A stretch of DNA of 64,000 nucleotides from Granulicella sp. L56. GTDB lineage: Bacteria > Acidobacteriota > Terriglobia > Terriglobales > Acidobacteriaceae. Below, one piece after another: positions 1 to 9,624 of this stretch (position 1 is the stretch's first letter; every line of letters begins with the position of its first letter). The stretch spans positions 496,001 through 560,000 of the forward strand of contig NZ_LMUS01000001.1 of the NCBI RefSeq assembly GCF_009765835.1, given 5' to 3'. A program made the translations under genes and the position numbers. The notes under the pieces were generated by a model. It worked only from the letters and a program-made list of their open reading frames with translations. It made no database searches and was not told the DNA's origin.

Positions 1-105
1 GACCGCCGGGAGCGGATTCGCGTCCTGGGCCGGCAAAGCACTTACCCCCGCCATTGTCAAAAACAATAAAGCTGTGACCGAAACAAGGCGTCGAGACGTA
101 TTCAT
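1..105 (-). CDS. N-terminus of an exported protein (partial)
   Basis: Only the first 35 codons are inside the window; the gene runs off the left edge. The reading frame begins MNTSRRLVSVTALLFLTMAG and continues to an ALPAQD segment, a classic Sec signal peptide with two arginines, a hydrophobic core and a likely cleavage after an Ala-x-Ala-like site. An AGGAG-like ribosome site lies about 12 bases upstream of the ATG. The mature protein is not visible, so no function can be given. It diverges from the adaptor gene to its right. Confidence 0.6.
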   Translation of the reverse strand, partial: MNTSRRLVSVTALLFLTMAGVSALPAQDANPLPAV

Positions 106-400
106 AAATAGGGCAGTGCTCCTGTTAACCAATCTGTATTGTAGAGCGGTTACCGCGCCGGTACAAGGGGTGGAATCTGGCTCGTATCCTGCTATCATCC
201 TCGGTGATCCTCGCATGACATAAAACATTTCGTGTTCTTTTGGGATAACTGCTACTCTTCTCTCTGCCTGATTTAGCCATGCGGCTGCGCAGGGAAAGTT
301 CGACGGAACTGCTTCTACGTCCTTTTCGTATTGTTTCTCTGACAGGCCATTTTCCAATGCCCGCAGGCGGGATTTGCCCGATCTGCGAAAGAAAGCAGCA
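106..400. other. Divergent intergenic region, no gene seen
   Basis: About 295 bases separate the leftward exported-protein gene from the rightward adaptor gene, so promoters for both must lie here. I see no RNA gene, strong hairpin or convincing sigma-70 promoter. A TTG codon at 374 in frame with the adaptor gene is a possible alternative start. Confidence 0.4.
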
Positions 401-1801
401 ATGAGCGCGAAAAAGATTGTTCTAATCGTCGTCGGCGTCCTGGTACTGGCAGGCATCGTCGTAGGCACTATTCTCCATGGGCAGGCCAATGTAACCAAGG
501 TTGCGACGGGCAAAGCGGTGCGCCAGGACCTCGTCTCGATCGTCAATGGCACCGGGCAGATCAAGCCAAAGACTTATGTCAACGTCGGCGCCACCTCCTT
601 TGGACGCATCACGCACCTGAACGTCAAGGAAGGCGACCACGTTAAGAAGGGCACCGTCTTGGCCACGGTCGAGAGCGTTCAGCCGGAGGCGACCGTCGCC
701 GCCCAGCAGGCGACCATTGCGTCGAGCCGCACCGACGTCAGCAGCTACATCGCCGCCGAGAAGACTGCCAGCGCGAACATCGAGGAGTCCAATGCCGATC
801 TGGAGCAGAAGCAACTGGACTATGGCCGCGCCAAGGCGCTGTATCAGGACAAGCTGATCGCGAAGCAGGACTATGACAGCAAAAAGGCGGCCTACGATAT
901 GGCCGTTGCGACGCTGGCCCAGCGGCAGGCAGCGTATGCCCAGGCTCTGGCACAGACGGACTCACAACGAGGACATGTGAACCAGGCTGTAGCCAGCCAG
1001 CGCGCCAACTTTGATGCGTTGGACAAGACGATCAGCCGCGCCCCGTTCGATGGCCTCGTGACCAACGTTCCGGTGCGCGAGGGAGAGACGGTCGTCGTCG
1101 GTATTCAGAATGCCGAAGGCTCGACAATGATGACGCTGGCCGATATGTCGGTCATCACCGCCGAGGTCAAGGTGGACGAGACTGACATCGTCAACGTTGC
1201 GTTGGGGCAGCCGGCTGACGTCACCGTCGATGCCCTGCCGGGAAAGATCTTCAAAGGGCATGTCACCCAGGTTGGCGATCAGGCCCTGCTGCGGACCACC
1301 GGCATCGCCACCAGTCAGAGCACGACCGGAACGGAAGAGGCCAAGGACTTTAAAGTCGTCGTCACGCTCGATCACCCCTCCGACGATCTTCGCCCCGGAC
1401 TTTCGGCCACGGCCAAGATCACCACGGCGAACAAGCCCAACGCACTCACCATTCCCATTCAGGCATTGGTCGAGCGCAACGTTGCCGAGGAAAAAGCTTT
1501 AGCCGCCAATGCGGGTAAGCCTGCAAAGACGGTTGCTGCCGCGACCACCGCCGCCCCTGGCGACGCCAAGCCGGTTCAGGGCGTCTATATCCTGCAGCCG
1601 GAGCGCAAGAAGCTTCGCGTCGTCTTTGTGCCGGTCACGACAGGCATCACAGGAGCTACCGATATCGAGGTGCTCAACGGGCTGAAGGCAGGAGACGAGA
1701 TTGTGACAGGGCGCTACAAGGTCCTGAGAACCCTCAAGAGCGGTACGGTCGTCAAACGAGACAACACTCCCGAGACGACAACCTCGACCGACCAATCGTA
1801 G
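401..1801 (+). CDS. Efflux RND/ABC periplasmic adaptor (HlyD/MacA type)
   Basis: A 466-residue membrane-fusion protein. An N-terminal membrane anchor (KIVLIVVGVLVLAGIVVG) is followed by the first half of a lipoyl-like domain (residues about 55-95), a long Ala/Gln-rich helical hairpin (about 95-200), the second lipoyl half and beta-barrel (about 205-330) and a membrane-proximal domain ending in a Thr/Ser-rich tail. Such proteins bridge an inner-membrane transporter to an outer-membrane channel. The next gene encodes a MacB/LolD-type ATPase, so a MacA-like role with an ABC exporter is more likely than an RND one. The ATG at 401 is chosen over an in-frame TTG at 374. A linker rich in Ala and Lys (about residues 365-395) is unusual but only low complexity. 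Confidence 0.85.
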   Translation: MSAKKIVLIVVGVLVLAGIVVGTILHGQANVTKVATGKAVRQDLVSIVNGTGQIKPKTYVNVGATSFGRITHLNVKEGDHVKKGTVLATVESVQPEATVAAQQATIASSRTDVSSYIAAEKTASANIEESNADLEQKQLDYGRAKALYQDKLIAKQDYDSKKAAYDMAVATLAQRQAAYAQALAQTDSQRGHVNQAVASQRANFDALDKTISRAPFDGLVTNVPVREGETVVVGIQNAEGSTMMTLADMSVITAEVKVDETDIVNVALGQPADVTVDALPGKIFKGHVTQVGDQALLRTTGIATSQSTTGTEEAKDFKVVVTLDHPSDDLRPGLSATAKITTANKPNALTIPIQALVERNVAEEKALAANAGKPAKTVAAATTAAPGDAKPVQGVYILQPERKKLRVVFVPVTTGITGATDIEVLNGLKAGDEIVTGRYKVLRTLKSGTVVKRDNTPETTTSTDQS

Positions 1802-1895
1802 CCTCAGACTGACACGGGCGGTCACACCGCATAAAAGGAACTACCGCGTCGGCACAAACGTACTATCCTGAAACATGCAGGAACCGGAGAACCGG

Positions 1896-2678
1896 ATGGC
1901 CATCGAAACCGCAGTCGATACAACCTTGAGTAACGCCTCCGGCCCACGCGCCGGTGATGTGATCGTGACGGACAATCTCTGGAAGACCTACGAGATGGGC
2001 GATCAGCAGGTGAACGCCCTGCGCGGGGTCAACCTGCGCATCCGGCACAATGAATACGTCGCCATCATGGGCCCTTCCGGCTCGGGCAAATCGACGCTGA
2101 TGAACCTGATCGGCTGCCTCGACTCACCATCGCAGGGCAAGTACTGGTTGAACGGCCACGATGTCTCCGAGTTGAACGACGACGAACTGGCGCGTATTCG
2201 CAATAAAGAGATCGGCTTCGTCTTTCAGACGTTCAATCTGCTGGCGCGAGCGACCTCGCTGCACAATGTCGAGCTGCCTCTGATCTACAACGGCACCCCG
2301 GCGGCGGAACGCCTTGAACGAGCCAAAAGCGTGCTGGAGTCGGTCGGCCTCGGCGAGCGCATGATGCACAAGCCCAATGAACTCTCAGGCGGCCAGCGGC
2401 AGCGCGTCGCTATCGCCCGCGCGCTGGTCAACAAACCGTCGATCATCCTCGCCGACGAGCCGACAGGAAATCTCGATTCCAAAACAGGAGACGAGATCAT
2501 GGCTCTCTTCGACGACCTGCACGCACAAGGCAACACGATTGTGCTGGTCACCCACGAGCCGGACATCGCCGAGTTTGCGCATCGCGTGGTCACAATTCGC
2601 GACGGAGTCATCGCCAGTGACCATATCTCCTCCCGTATCAGCAACAAGGGTAGCAAATCAGCCAATATTAGCGTCTGA
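1896..2678 (+). CDS. ABC transporter ATP-binding protein, MacB/LolD type
   Basis: A 260-residue nucleotide-binding subunit. Walker A (GPSGSGKS), Q-loop (FVFQTFNLL), signature (LSGGQRQR), Walker B ([13 protein letters not shown]) and the switch His (VTHE) are all present in order. The NLDSKTG stretch after Walker B is typical of the MacB/LolD/FtsE group that powers export or lipoprotein release. An ATG at 1875 is also in frame, but the ATG at 1896 has a GGAG six bases upstream and is preferred. It follows the adaptor gene by about 90 bases and is probably co-transcribed. The expected FtsX-like permease is not adjacent: the next gene is an exported protein of unknown function. Confidence 0.9.
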   Translation: MAIETAVDTTLSNASGPRAGDVIVTDNLWKTYEMGDQQVNALRGVNLRIRHNEYVAIMGPSGSGKSTLMNLIGCLDSPSQGKYWLNGHDVSELNDDELARIRNKEIGFVFQTFNLLARATSLHNVELPLIYNGTPAAERLERAKSVLESVGLGERMMHKPNELSGGQRQRVAIARALVNKPSIILADEPTGNLDSKTGDEIMALFDDLHAQGNTIVLVTHEPDIAEFAHRVVTIRDGVIASDHISSRISNKGSKSANISV

Positions 2679-2716
2679 TTGCATCCATTACGCCTACTGG
2701 GGCAGTCTAAAATGGA

Positions 2717-5473
2717 ATGATGGCAAAGTTTCGGCCCTTCAGTCCTCTTGGAGCTTTTGTAGCACTGCTTCTCGTCTGCCCTTCGCTGTTCGGACAGGCA
2801 GCCCGCTTCGACCTGACCGGCCCCAAGATCGAGGTCCACGTCACCCGTGACGGGAAGACGCTGCCCATTGCGTCCGTGCCCAACCTGCAGGCAGGCGACA
2901 AGATCTGGCTTCATCCCGATCTACCGACTACTCAGTCCGTTCACTATCTGCTGGTGGTCTGCTTCCTTCGCGGCACCACCAACCCTCCGCCGGACGACTG
3001 GTTCATCAAGATCCAGACCTGGAACCAGAAGGTGCGCGAAGAAGGCGTGAACGTCTATGTTCCCGATGAGGCGCAGCAGGCAGTCCTCTTTCTCGCCCCG
3101 GAGACAGGCGGAGACTTCACCACGCTTCGGTCTGCAGTTCGCGGCCGTCCCGGCATCTTTGTGCGGGCCTCGCAGGACCTTGCCGAGGCCGGATTCGAAC
3201 AGGCGCGTATCGAGAAGTACCTCGCGGATATGCGGCTGGTGCCTCCCTCCGACCCAAAGGCGCTGCTCGAACACTCGAACCTCATCGCCCGTACCCTCAA
3301 CCTGAAGCCGAATGAGGACTGCTTCAATCGCCCGATCGATCAGCAGTACACCTGCCTGACCCAGAGCGGAAACCAGACACTGCTCAACGATGGCCACGGC
3401 GAGACCGTCGTCTCCAGCCTGACGAATGGCGATGCATCGAACCTGATCAGCGCAGCGAGTTATACCTCATTGGGAGGAGGCGGCCTGTACAGCGCTTATG
3501 TGGGAGCGGTGGTCGATCTCGTCCACCTGATGGGCACCCTGCATACGGCGCAGTACCAGTACATTCCCGCCATCGCGTTTCCCGAGGGAGAGAGCCTCAA
3601 CCTGCGGCTCAATACACCGCCTTCGTTTCATAACCCGAAGTCGGTGATCGTCATCGGCCTGCCTGCCATCCAAGCCTCTACCCTTCCCCCTCTGCGGCCT
3701 GCAGATCCGAAGCATGTGACCTGCCTGTTGCAGCCGTCGGTCGCACTTCCGGTCGAAGGCGCTCCTCTGGTCTTTTCGACTTCGTTCGCACATAACCTTG
3801 TCCTTCACATCAACGGCACCGGGACTGAGAAAGATATTCCCCTCGTACCCGATGCGTACCGGGGCGGCCTCACCCTTTCCCCGGCCACCGGCGAGCGGAA
3901 GCTGCTGACCACTGCCACCACGGATGCTCCGCAGCCGGTTCCTGCGCCCGCCACCAAAATTTCGGCAAAATCCGACCCCTCAGGCAAAGTTACGGGAACC
4001 ATTACCGGCTTTTGGGGATTCGATCCCTTCACCGGTCCCACCATGCAGTTGCAGACCGTTCCGGGCAAGGATTGGAAGCTGGCAGCAGACGATGTCCTGA
4101 TCTCAGGACGTGAGAACAATCTCTCGCTCTCCTCGAGCGGAACGGCGTGCGTCCAATCCATCACGCTTGACACGACAGCGGGTAAGCAGGACAAGACCGA
4201 CTGGAAGGAAGCCGACAAACCGAACCTGATCGACGTTAAGGTCTCGCTCAAATCGGTCGACCCCGGCGCTTTGCACCTCACCGTGCATCAGTATGGCGAG
4301 CCCAAGCCGGATACCGTCGCCGCCGAGACCTTCTCCGAACCTGCGACGCTCTCTTCGCTGAAGTTTTACGCGGGAGACACCTCTGCGGTGCTCAACGGCA
4401 CCAACCTCAACCAGGTCGCGCAGGTTGACATGAAGGGACAGATCTTCATCCCGGCCCCGTTGCCGGTTTCCGCCAACGTGGACGGCTTTAGCCAGCCGCA
4501 GAGTGCGGGCACGACCTCTCTGCGACTTGCGTTGCCGGCCAATGCGAATCCTCCCAAGCTGAAGGCGGGCGAAAAGCTCACGGCGCACATCACACTGAAA
4601 GATGGGCGCACGCTTACGCTTCCGGTCGAAGTCGACCAGGAGCGCCCATCGGTTACGCTCATCAACAAGCGCATCGCGCCGTCCACAGATAACTCCATCC
4701 ACCTGGCAGACCCGGATGATCTGCCGGTCACGCAGCAGCTTACCTTTTCGCTCAAGTCAGAGGGTTCATTTCCACGCACTGGCCAGATTGAGATCGCCAA
4801 TGCCGACAACTCGCTGCACACTACGCTCAGTGTCGCGACGGGCACGCTGATCATGCAGAACCGCCACACGCTGGTGGGCATGTTGGACCCGCTCAAGGCG
4901 TTCGGCACTTCGGCCTTCGGCCCACTGCGTCTCCGTGCTGTCGATCCCGACGGCACCGCCGGCGATTGGATTCCGCTGATTACCCTGGTCCGCCTGCCAG
5001 CGCTCGAAGACGTGCATTGCCCCTCCGATTCATCGCAGCCCTGCACCATCACCGGATCGAGCCTCTACCTTGTCGATTCCATCGCTATCGATGAGGGCTT
5101 CACGAGCCCCACGGACGTTCCCGAGGGCTTTATCGGCACCACGCTCTCGCTCTCGCGCCCCAGCAAGAGCGGCTTCTACCTGAAGCTGCGCGACGATCCT
5201 ACGGCCGCCAACACGGTTACGATCCCGGTCTCGATTCAGAGGGCGCCGCAGAGCCAGCGTGCCCAGAAGATAGCTCCTGTTCCGGTTAAGCCTGAGACAG
5301 TGGCTCCGACTGCCACGCCGGATGCGACGCCTGCAGAGCCTGCCCCTGCCACGAGTGCATCACCTTCTGCACCTGCGGATCCCGGACATCCAGCCGCATG
5401 CACGCAAGGGACGTGTCCTGCACCCGAACAACCGGCAGCCCAGCCCGGATCATCTCCACCAGCCAAGTCGTAA
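2717..5473 (+). CDS. Large exported protein of unknown function
   Basis: A 918-residue protein with a clear signal peptide (GAFVALLLVCPSLFGQA). I do not recognise the family. The N-terminal third is mixed alpha/beta with a GDKIWLHPD segment and cysteines at CFLRG and NEDCFNRP. The rest is rich in Thr, Ser, Pro and short hydrophobic alternations, like stacked Ig-type or bacterial surface beta domains, with a pair of cysteines near the end (DVHCPSDSSQPCTI). The last 70 residues are Pro/Ala/Thr-rich and low complexity. It sits 38 bases after the ABC ATPase gene and could be co-transcribed. Its last 188 bases overlap the converging methyltransferase gene. The start at 2717 (ATGATG) has only a weak ribosome site. 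Confidence 0.75.
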   Translation: MMAKFRPFSPLGAFVALLLVCPSLFGQAARFDLTGPKIEVHVTRDGKTLPIASVPNLQAGDKIWLHPDLPTTQSVHYLLVVCFLRGTTNPPPDDWFIKIQTWNQKVREEGVNVYVPDEAQQAVLFLAPETGGDFTTLRSAVRGRPGIFVRASQDLAEAGFEQARIEKYLADMRLVPPSDPKALLEHSNLIARTLNLKPNEDCFNRPIDQQYTCLTQSGNQTLLNDGHGETVVSSLTNGDASNLISAASYTSLGGGGLYSAYVGAVVDLVHLMGTLHTAQYQYIPAIAFPEGESLNLRLNTPPSFHNPKSVIVIGLPAIQASTLPPLRPADPKHVTCLLQPSVALPVEGAPLVFSTSFAHNLVLHINGTGTEKDIPLVPDAYRGGLTLSPATGERKLLTTATTDAPQPVPAPATKISAKSDPSGKVTGTITGFWGFDPFTGPTMQLQTVPGKDWKLAADDVLISGRENNLSLSSSGTACVQSITLDTTAGKQDKTDWKEADKPNLIDVKVSLKSVDPGALHLTVHQYGEPKPDTVAAETFSEPATLSSLKFYAGDTSAVLNGTNLNQVAQVDMKGQIFIPAPLPVSANVDGFSQPQSAGTTSLRLALPANANPPKLKAGEKLTAHITLKDGRTLTLPVEVDQERPSVTLINKRIAPSTDNSIHLADPDDLPVTQQLTFSLKSEGSFPRTGQIEIANADNSLHTTLSVATGTLIMQNRHTLVGMLDPLKAFGTSAFGPLRLRAVDPDGTAGDWIPLITLVRLPALEDVHCPSDSSQPCTITGSSLYLVDSIAIDEGFTSPTDVPEGFIGTTLSLSRPSKSGFYLKLRDDPTAANTVTIPVSIQRAPQSQRAQKIAPVPVKPETVAPTATPDATPAEPAPATSASPSAPADPGHPAACTQGTCPAPEQPAAQPGSSPPAKS

Positions 5474-6203
5474 CTCCGAGACAATGGCAGTCGCAGTCGT
5501 GCCACAGGAAGGTGCACTCGCCCTGGGCTTCCTGGGCGAGATCGAAACAGTGCAAAGTATCGTTGCGGGCATACTCGTAGGTGTGCGATCCATCGATCAG
5601 AAAAACGGTTACTGGATCGTGGATGACGCTGTAGTCATACGTCGCCGTATCCCCCTGGTGCTGCACGATCCTTTGTTCAATGGCGGTCCCGCGAAATGAC
5701 TTTCCCAGCTTCCTGCCCGAGATCAGGTGAAGGTCATCGACGGGCTGCCCTTCAATCAAAGCCGCTGCCGTTTCGCTATCTTCCGGCAGATCGATGGTGT
5801 GTATGATCGCGGACGGAAGATTCAGCGCCAGGTTCGCCGTCGTCGATCCAAAGTAGGTTCCAAACTCCAATGCCGCTCTGGGATGCTGGTTCTTCGCCAA
5901 CGATAGGATCGCAATCAGGTCTCGAAATGGCGTGGCTCCATTCACGTCCACGTAGCGCATGTCCAGAGTGACCTGCTCCGGAAACCCTCCAAGCGACTCA
6001 AGCGAAACCTCCGGGATAAGCGCAAGCACCTTGCGTCCTTCTCCCTCTTTTAGAGGAGAGAACGGAGAGACTGCCCGATAGGTGTCATGGAGACTCTTAT
6101 GCCCTTCCTTAAATCCACCGAGTGACATGCGAATCAAACTTGCGAGACTGAGCGATAAGATGTCCTTTGCCGCCCGGGTAACGTAGCTTCCAGAAACTGC
6201 CAT
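5286..6203 (-). CDS. Class I SAM-dependent methyltransferase-like protein
   Basis: A 305-residue protein with a Rossmann-type SAM site, ALEFGTYFGSTTANLA (about residues 110-125), then an acidic loop (IHTIDLPEDSET) and a VTVFLIDGSHTYEY segment. These fit the Methyltransf_24-like group of class I methyltransferases. The acceptor is unknown; relatives occur in cell-surface glycan and natural-product clusters. The reading frame runs 188 bases into the 3' end of the converging exported-protein gene. The conserved-looking fold ends near the start of that overlap, so the overlapped part probably encodes a variable C-terminal tail. No partner gene is visible. Confidence 0.75.
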   Translation of the reverse strand: MAVSGSYVTRAAKDILSLSLASLIRMSLGGFKEGHKSLHDTYRAVSPFSPLKEGEGRKVLALIPEVSLESLGGFPEQVTLDMRYVDVNGATPFRDLIAILSLAKNQHPRAALEFGTYFGSTTANLALNLPSAIIHTIDLPEDSETAAALIEGQPVDDLHLISGRKLGKSFRGTAIEQRIVQHQGDTATYDYSVIHDPVTVFLIDGSHTYEYARNDTLHCFDLAQEAQGECTFLWHDCDCHCLGVTTWLVEMIRAGLPVVRVQDTSLACMRLDVRDPQVQKVMHSWQGQALQASHPAWQSEPLSQA

Positions 6204-6412
6204 TCACTCCTCCGCTGCCAACTTGCGCAATATCGCTCCACGACCAGGAGAAAAGGAACAGACAGAAAGTTACAGTGCAAGAACCGCTCAAACTCTTTTA
6301 TGTGACAGTAAGAACATCCTTTTGAGCAGCGCGGTTGCCTCGACTAACTTTTTAAATCGATAAAGTTCAACCTTCCCATTTTTAACAACATGAGAATGCC
6401 GGGCGCGCAGAC

Positions 6413-8029
6413 TCAGTGCAAGGTCTCAACGCCCTCCGGAAGGCCTTTCGCTCGCAGCCTGACGCGGCTGTGCTTTACGCTGTAGCTGAAGTAGACGATC
6501 AGGCCAATAATCAACCAGATAATGAGCCGCGCCCAGTTCAGCCAGCCCAGCTTGATCATCATGTATCCGTTGAAGAGGATGCCCAGGACAGGCACCAGCG
6601 GGACCCAGGGGGTGCGGAACGGGCGCGGCCTATCGGGTTCGGTTCTTCGCAGAATCATGATCGCAATGCACACGATCACAAATGCCAGCAGCGTCCCGAT
6701 ATTCACCATCTTGCCGATGTCGTCGATCGGTGTCAGTGCGCCGACCACTCCCGCCAGCGTTCCTACAAGGAACGTATTTTTGAATGGCGTGCGAAAGCGC
6801 GGATGCACCTCAGCAAAGAACTTCTTCGGCAGTAGACCGTCACTTGCCATGGCATAGAGCACGCGCGTCTGTCCCAGCAACATCACCAGCATCACCGAGG
6901 TCAGCCCGGCCAGAGCCCCCAGCGTAATGATGTCGCTGGCCCAGCCAAGGTTGCGGTCGGCGAAGGCGCGCGCAATCGGCGCTTCGATATTGACCGACTG
7001 CCACGGCACCATGCCCGTCAACACTGCCGCGACCGCGATGTAGAGCACCGTACACACCGCCAGCGATGCAATGATTCCGATAGGCAGGTCGCGCTGCGGA
7101 TTCTTCGCCTCCTGCGCCGTCGTCGATACTGCGTCGAAGCCGATATAGGCAAAGAAGATATACGCAGCGCCTGCTCCGATTCCGCTAAATCCGTATGGCG
7201 CGAAGGTGTGCCAGTCATGCCCCCAGTTTCCGGGATGAACGTACTTCGCACCCAGGAAGATAACGAACAGGACGATCGCCACCTTGGCGACCACAATCCC
7301 GGTGTTGAACTTTGCCGACTCCTTGATGCCGATCGCCAGTACGGTGGTCACAATCAGCGCGATCAGGAATGCAGGCAGGTTAAATCCGATCTCATGCCCG
7401 AATAGAACCGGTGCTCCCAGCACCTGATGGGCCCGCGCCATCATATCGGCCGTAGGGTGCATCTTCAGGACCTCAAGCTGCGCGAGGTAAAGCTGCGATC
7501 CCGGCAACATTGCGGGGTAATTTATCGCCATCACCTGGCGACTGACCGTCTCAACGGCTTTTCCCAGCGCTGTCCAGTGGTCATAGGCCAGCCACAGCGG
7601 AAACTTTACATGAATGATGTCCAGCACTTCGACAAAGTAGTTCGACCAGCCCGAGCTCACCGTGCTCGCGCCCATCGCGTACTCGAGCGTCAGGTCCCAG
7701 CCGATGATCCAAGCAATCAGCTCGCCCAGCGTCGCATAGGCATAGGTGTAGGCCGATCCCGCCAAAGGAATGAGCGCAGCAAACTCCGCATAGCAGAGCC
7801 CTGCAAACCCGCATCCCAGTCCACTGAGCACGAACGAGAGCATCAGGCCCGGTCCGGCATAGTGTGCCCCAAGCCCGGCCATCACAAAGATGCCAGCGCC
7901 GATCACCGCACCCACGCCCAGTGCAGTCAACTGAAATGGCCCGAGGCATCGCTCCAGCGTATGCGCGCCCTCTGCCCGGCTCTCTTCCAGCAGGACCTCC
8001 ATCGATTTTTTTGCAAACAGCATCGACAT
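6413..8029 (-). CDS. APC-family amino-acid permease, cationic-amino-acid-transporter type
   Basis: A 538-residue inner-membrane transporter with 12 or more hydrophobic segments. The N-terminal GVGAVIGAGIFVMAGLGAHYAGPG motif in the first helix is the substrate-binding signature of APC permeases. The large loop after helix 4 and the WxLTLEYAMG and FFAYIGFDAVSTTAQEAKNP segments are typical of the CAT (YfnA-like) branch. It is expected to import amino acids by cation symport or exchange. The ATG has an AGGAG about 10 bases upstream. It lies 17 bases after a second APC permease gene, and both are at the 3' end of a run that starts with the peptidase gene, so peptide-derived amino acids are possible substrates (inference). 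Confidence 0.88.
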   Translation of the reverse strand: MSMLFAKKSMEVLLEESRAEGAHTLERCLGPFQLTALGVGAVIGAGIFVMAGLGAHYAGPGLMLSFVLSGLGCGFAGLCYAEFAALIPLAGSAYTYAYATLGELIAWIIGWDLTLEYAMGASTVSSGWSNYFVEVLDIIHVKFPLWLAYDHWTALGKAVETVSRQVMAINYPAMLPGSQLYLAQLEVLKMHPTADMMARAHQVLGAPVLFGHEIGFNLPAFLIALIVTTVLAIGIKESAKFNTGIVVAKVAIVLFVIFLGAKYVHPGNWGHDWHTFAPYGFSGIGAGAAYIFFAYIGFDAVSTTAQEAKNPQRDLPIGIIASLAVCTVLYIAVAAVLTGMVPWQSVNIEAPIARAFADRNLGWASDIITLGALAGLTSVMLVMLLGQTRVLYAMASDGLLPKKFFAEVHPRFRTPFKNTFLVGTLAGVVGALTPIDDIGKMVNIGTLLAFVIVCIAIMILRRTEPDRPRPFRTPWVPLVPVLGILFNGYMMIKLGWLNWARLIIWLIIGLIVYFSYSVKHSRVRLRAKGLPEGVETLH

Positions 8030-8046
8030 CTTTTATCAACTCTCCT

Positions 8047-9612
8047 TTACGTCCCGGCCGTCTCCCCTGCAACAGCCGTTCCCTGCCTCTTCCATATTAA
8101 ATAAACCGGTACTCCCAGAAGCACGATCACCAGCCCCGGCCAGGTGTATTGCGGCTTGTAACGTAGCAGCACAATGCAGATCCATGTCGCCATCACGATG
8201 TACAGCGCCGGAAGCACGGGATACCCGAATGCCTTATAGGGCCGCACGGCATCGGGGCGCGTCCGGCGCAGGACAAACAGCCCTGTAATTGTCAGGATAT
8301 AGAAGATGAGCACGGCGAAGATCACGTAATCCAGCAACTGCCCGTAGCTGCCCGACAGGCACAGCAGACACGTCCATGCCCACTGCACCCACAGCGAGTT
8401 CACCGGCGTCTTCGAGCGTTCGCTCAGTTTGCCAACGGATTTGAAGAACAATCCGTCGCGGCTCATCGCGTAGTAGACCCGCGCCCCGGCCAACAACATT
8501 CCGTTGACGCAGCCGAAGGTCGATATCAGGATCGCCGCCGCCATCAGCTTCGCGCCGTATCCGGCAAACGCGCTTTGCATCACCGCCGTCGCGACACGGT
8601 CTTCCGAGGCAAACTGAATTCCCCGCCCCGCAATCGTTCCGGCTGCCGGGTCGCCCATCATCGGCAGCACGCTGAGGTAGACGAAATTGCAGAGGACATA
8701 CAGCAGCAGCACAACTCCGGTACCAATCGCTAACGACAGCGGCAGGTTGCGCTTCGGATTTCGGATTTCGCCTGCGGTAAACGTCACATTGTTCCAGGCA
8801 TCCGCGCTGAACAGCGATCCTACCTGCACCACCGCGACAATCGTCAACAACCCGACGTAAGCCGTCGGTCCGCCCACGCCGACCTGCACTGCATGGGTCG
8901 TATGCCAGCCAGCACCTGCCCAGAAGTGATGCCAGCCTGCACCGAAGTTGGCCGCCAGCGCAATCGCGTCCTTTGCGAACACGCCGACCAGAACCACTGC
9001 GGCCAGTGCCAGCACCTTCGCCGAGGTGAATACATTCTGCACCGCCGCGCCCATCTTTATGCCCAGCGTGTTCAGCAACGTCAGCAGCGTGATTACGACG
9101 ATTGCCGAAAGGTTGGCGGTGTTCAACCCGATCTCCATGTTGCCCAGTACCATCGGCCCCACATGCCAGGCCGGAACATGGCCGATGTGCCACAGCCAGC
9201 GCTGCGCGCTCACCGATGGGAAGAAGACACCGAGAAATTTTCCAAAGGCCACGCCCACCGCGGCGATGGTTCCCGTCTGGATCACGAGGAACAACGTCCA
9301 TCCGTAGAGAAATCCCCACAACGGCCCAAGAGCTTCGCGCAGATAGACATACTGGCCGCCAGCCTTTGGCATCATCGCCGCCAGTTCGCCGTAGCTCAGC
9401 GCGCCTATTACTGTCATCACCGCCGTTACCAGCCATGCCGCGATCAGTAGTGCGGGGGAGCCGAGCGCGCGCGACATATCGGCCGAGACGATAAAGATGC
9501 CCGAGCCGATCATCGAGCCCATCACGATCGCGGTCGCCGAAAATAGCCCCATCCCCTGCACGAACTGCGGAGAGGCGACAGCTTCGTTTTGGATTTTTAC
9601 CGAACTATTCAC
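8047..9612 (-). CDS. APC-family amino-acid permease, LAT-like
   Basis: A 521-residue permease with about 12 membrane segments. Helix 1 carries VMGSMIGSGIFIVSADMSR, the APC substrate motif, and ALSYGELAAMMPKAGGQYVYLRE marks the LAT/SteT-like branch, which usually performs amino-acid exchange or proton symport. VTFTAGEIRNPKRNLPLSL is the conserved cytoplasmic loop. The start codon is GTG. It begins 13 bases after thiE ends and is followed directly by the second permease. The two permeases are only distantly alike, so this is not a recent tandem duplication. Confidence 0.88.
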   Translation of the reverse strand: MNSSVKIQNEAVASPQFVQGMGLFSATAIVMGSMIGSGIFIVSADMSRALGSPALLIAAWLVTAVMTVIGALSYGELAAMMPKAGGQYVYLREALGPLWGFLYGWTLFLVIQTGTIAAVGVAFGKFLGVFFPSVSAQRWLWHIGHVPAWHVGPMVLGNMEIGLNTANLSAIVVITLLTLLNTLGIKMGAAVQNVFTSAKVLALAAVVLVGVFAKDAIALAANFGAGWHHFWAGAGWHTTHAVQVGVGGPTAYVGLLTIVAVVQVGSLFSADAWNNVTFTAGEIRNPKRNLPLSLAIGTGVVLLLYVLCNFVYLSVLPMMGDPAAGTIAGRGIQFASEDRVATAVMQSAFAGYGAKLMAAAILISTFGCVNGMLLAGARVYYAMSRDGLFFKSVGKLSERSKTPVNSLWVQWAWTCLLCLSGSYGQLLDYVIFAVLIFYILTITGLFVLRRTRPDAVRPYKAFGYPVLPALYIVMATWICIVLLRYKPQYTWPGLVIVLLGVPVYLIWKRQGTAVAGETAGT

Positions 9613-9624
9613 GTTGCGTCAGTT

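Noticed and set aside
6413..9612. Two neighbouring permeases as a recent tandem duplication
   Set aside because: The helix-1 and loop motifs belong to different APC branches and the proteins are not closely similar.
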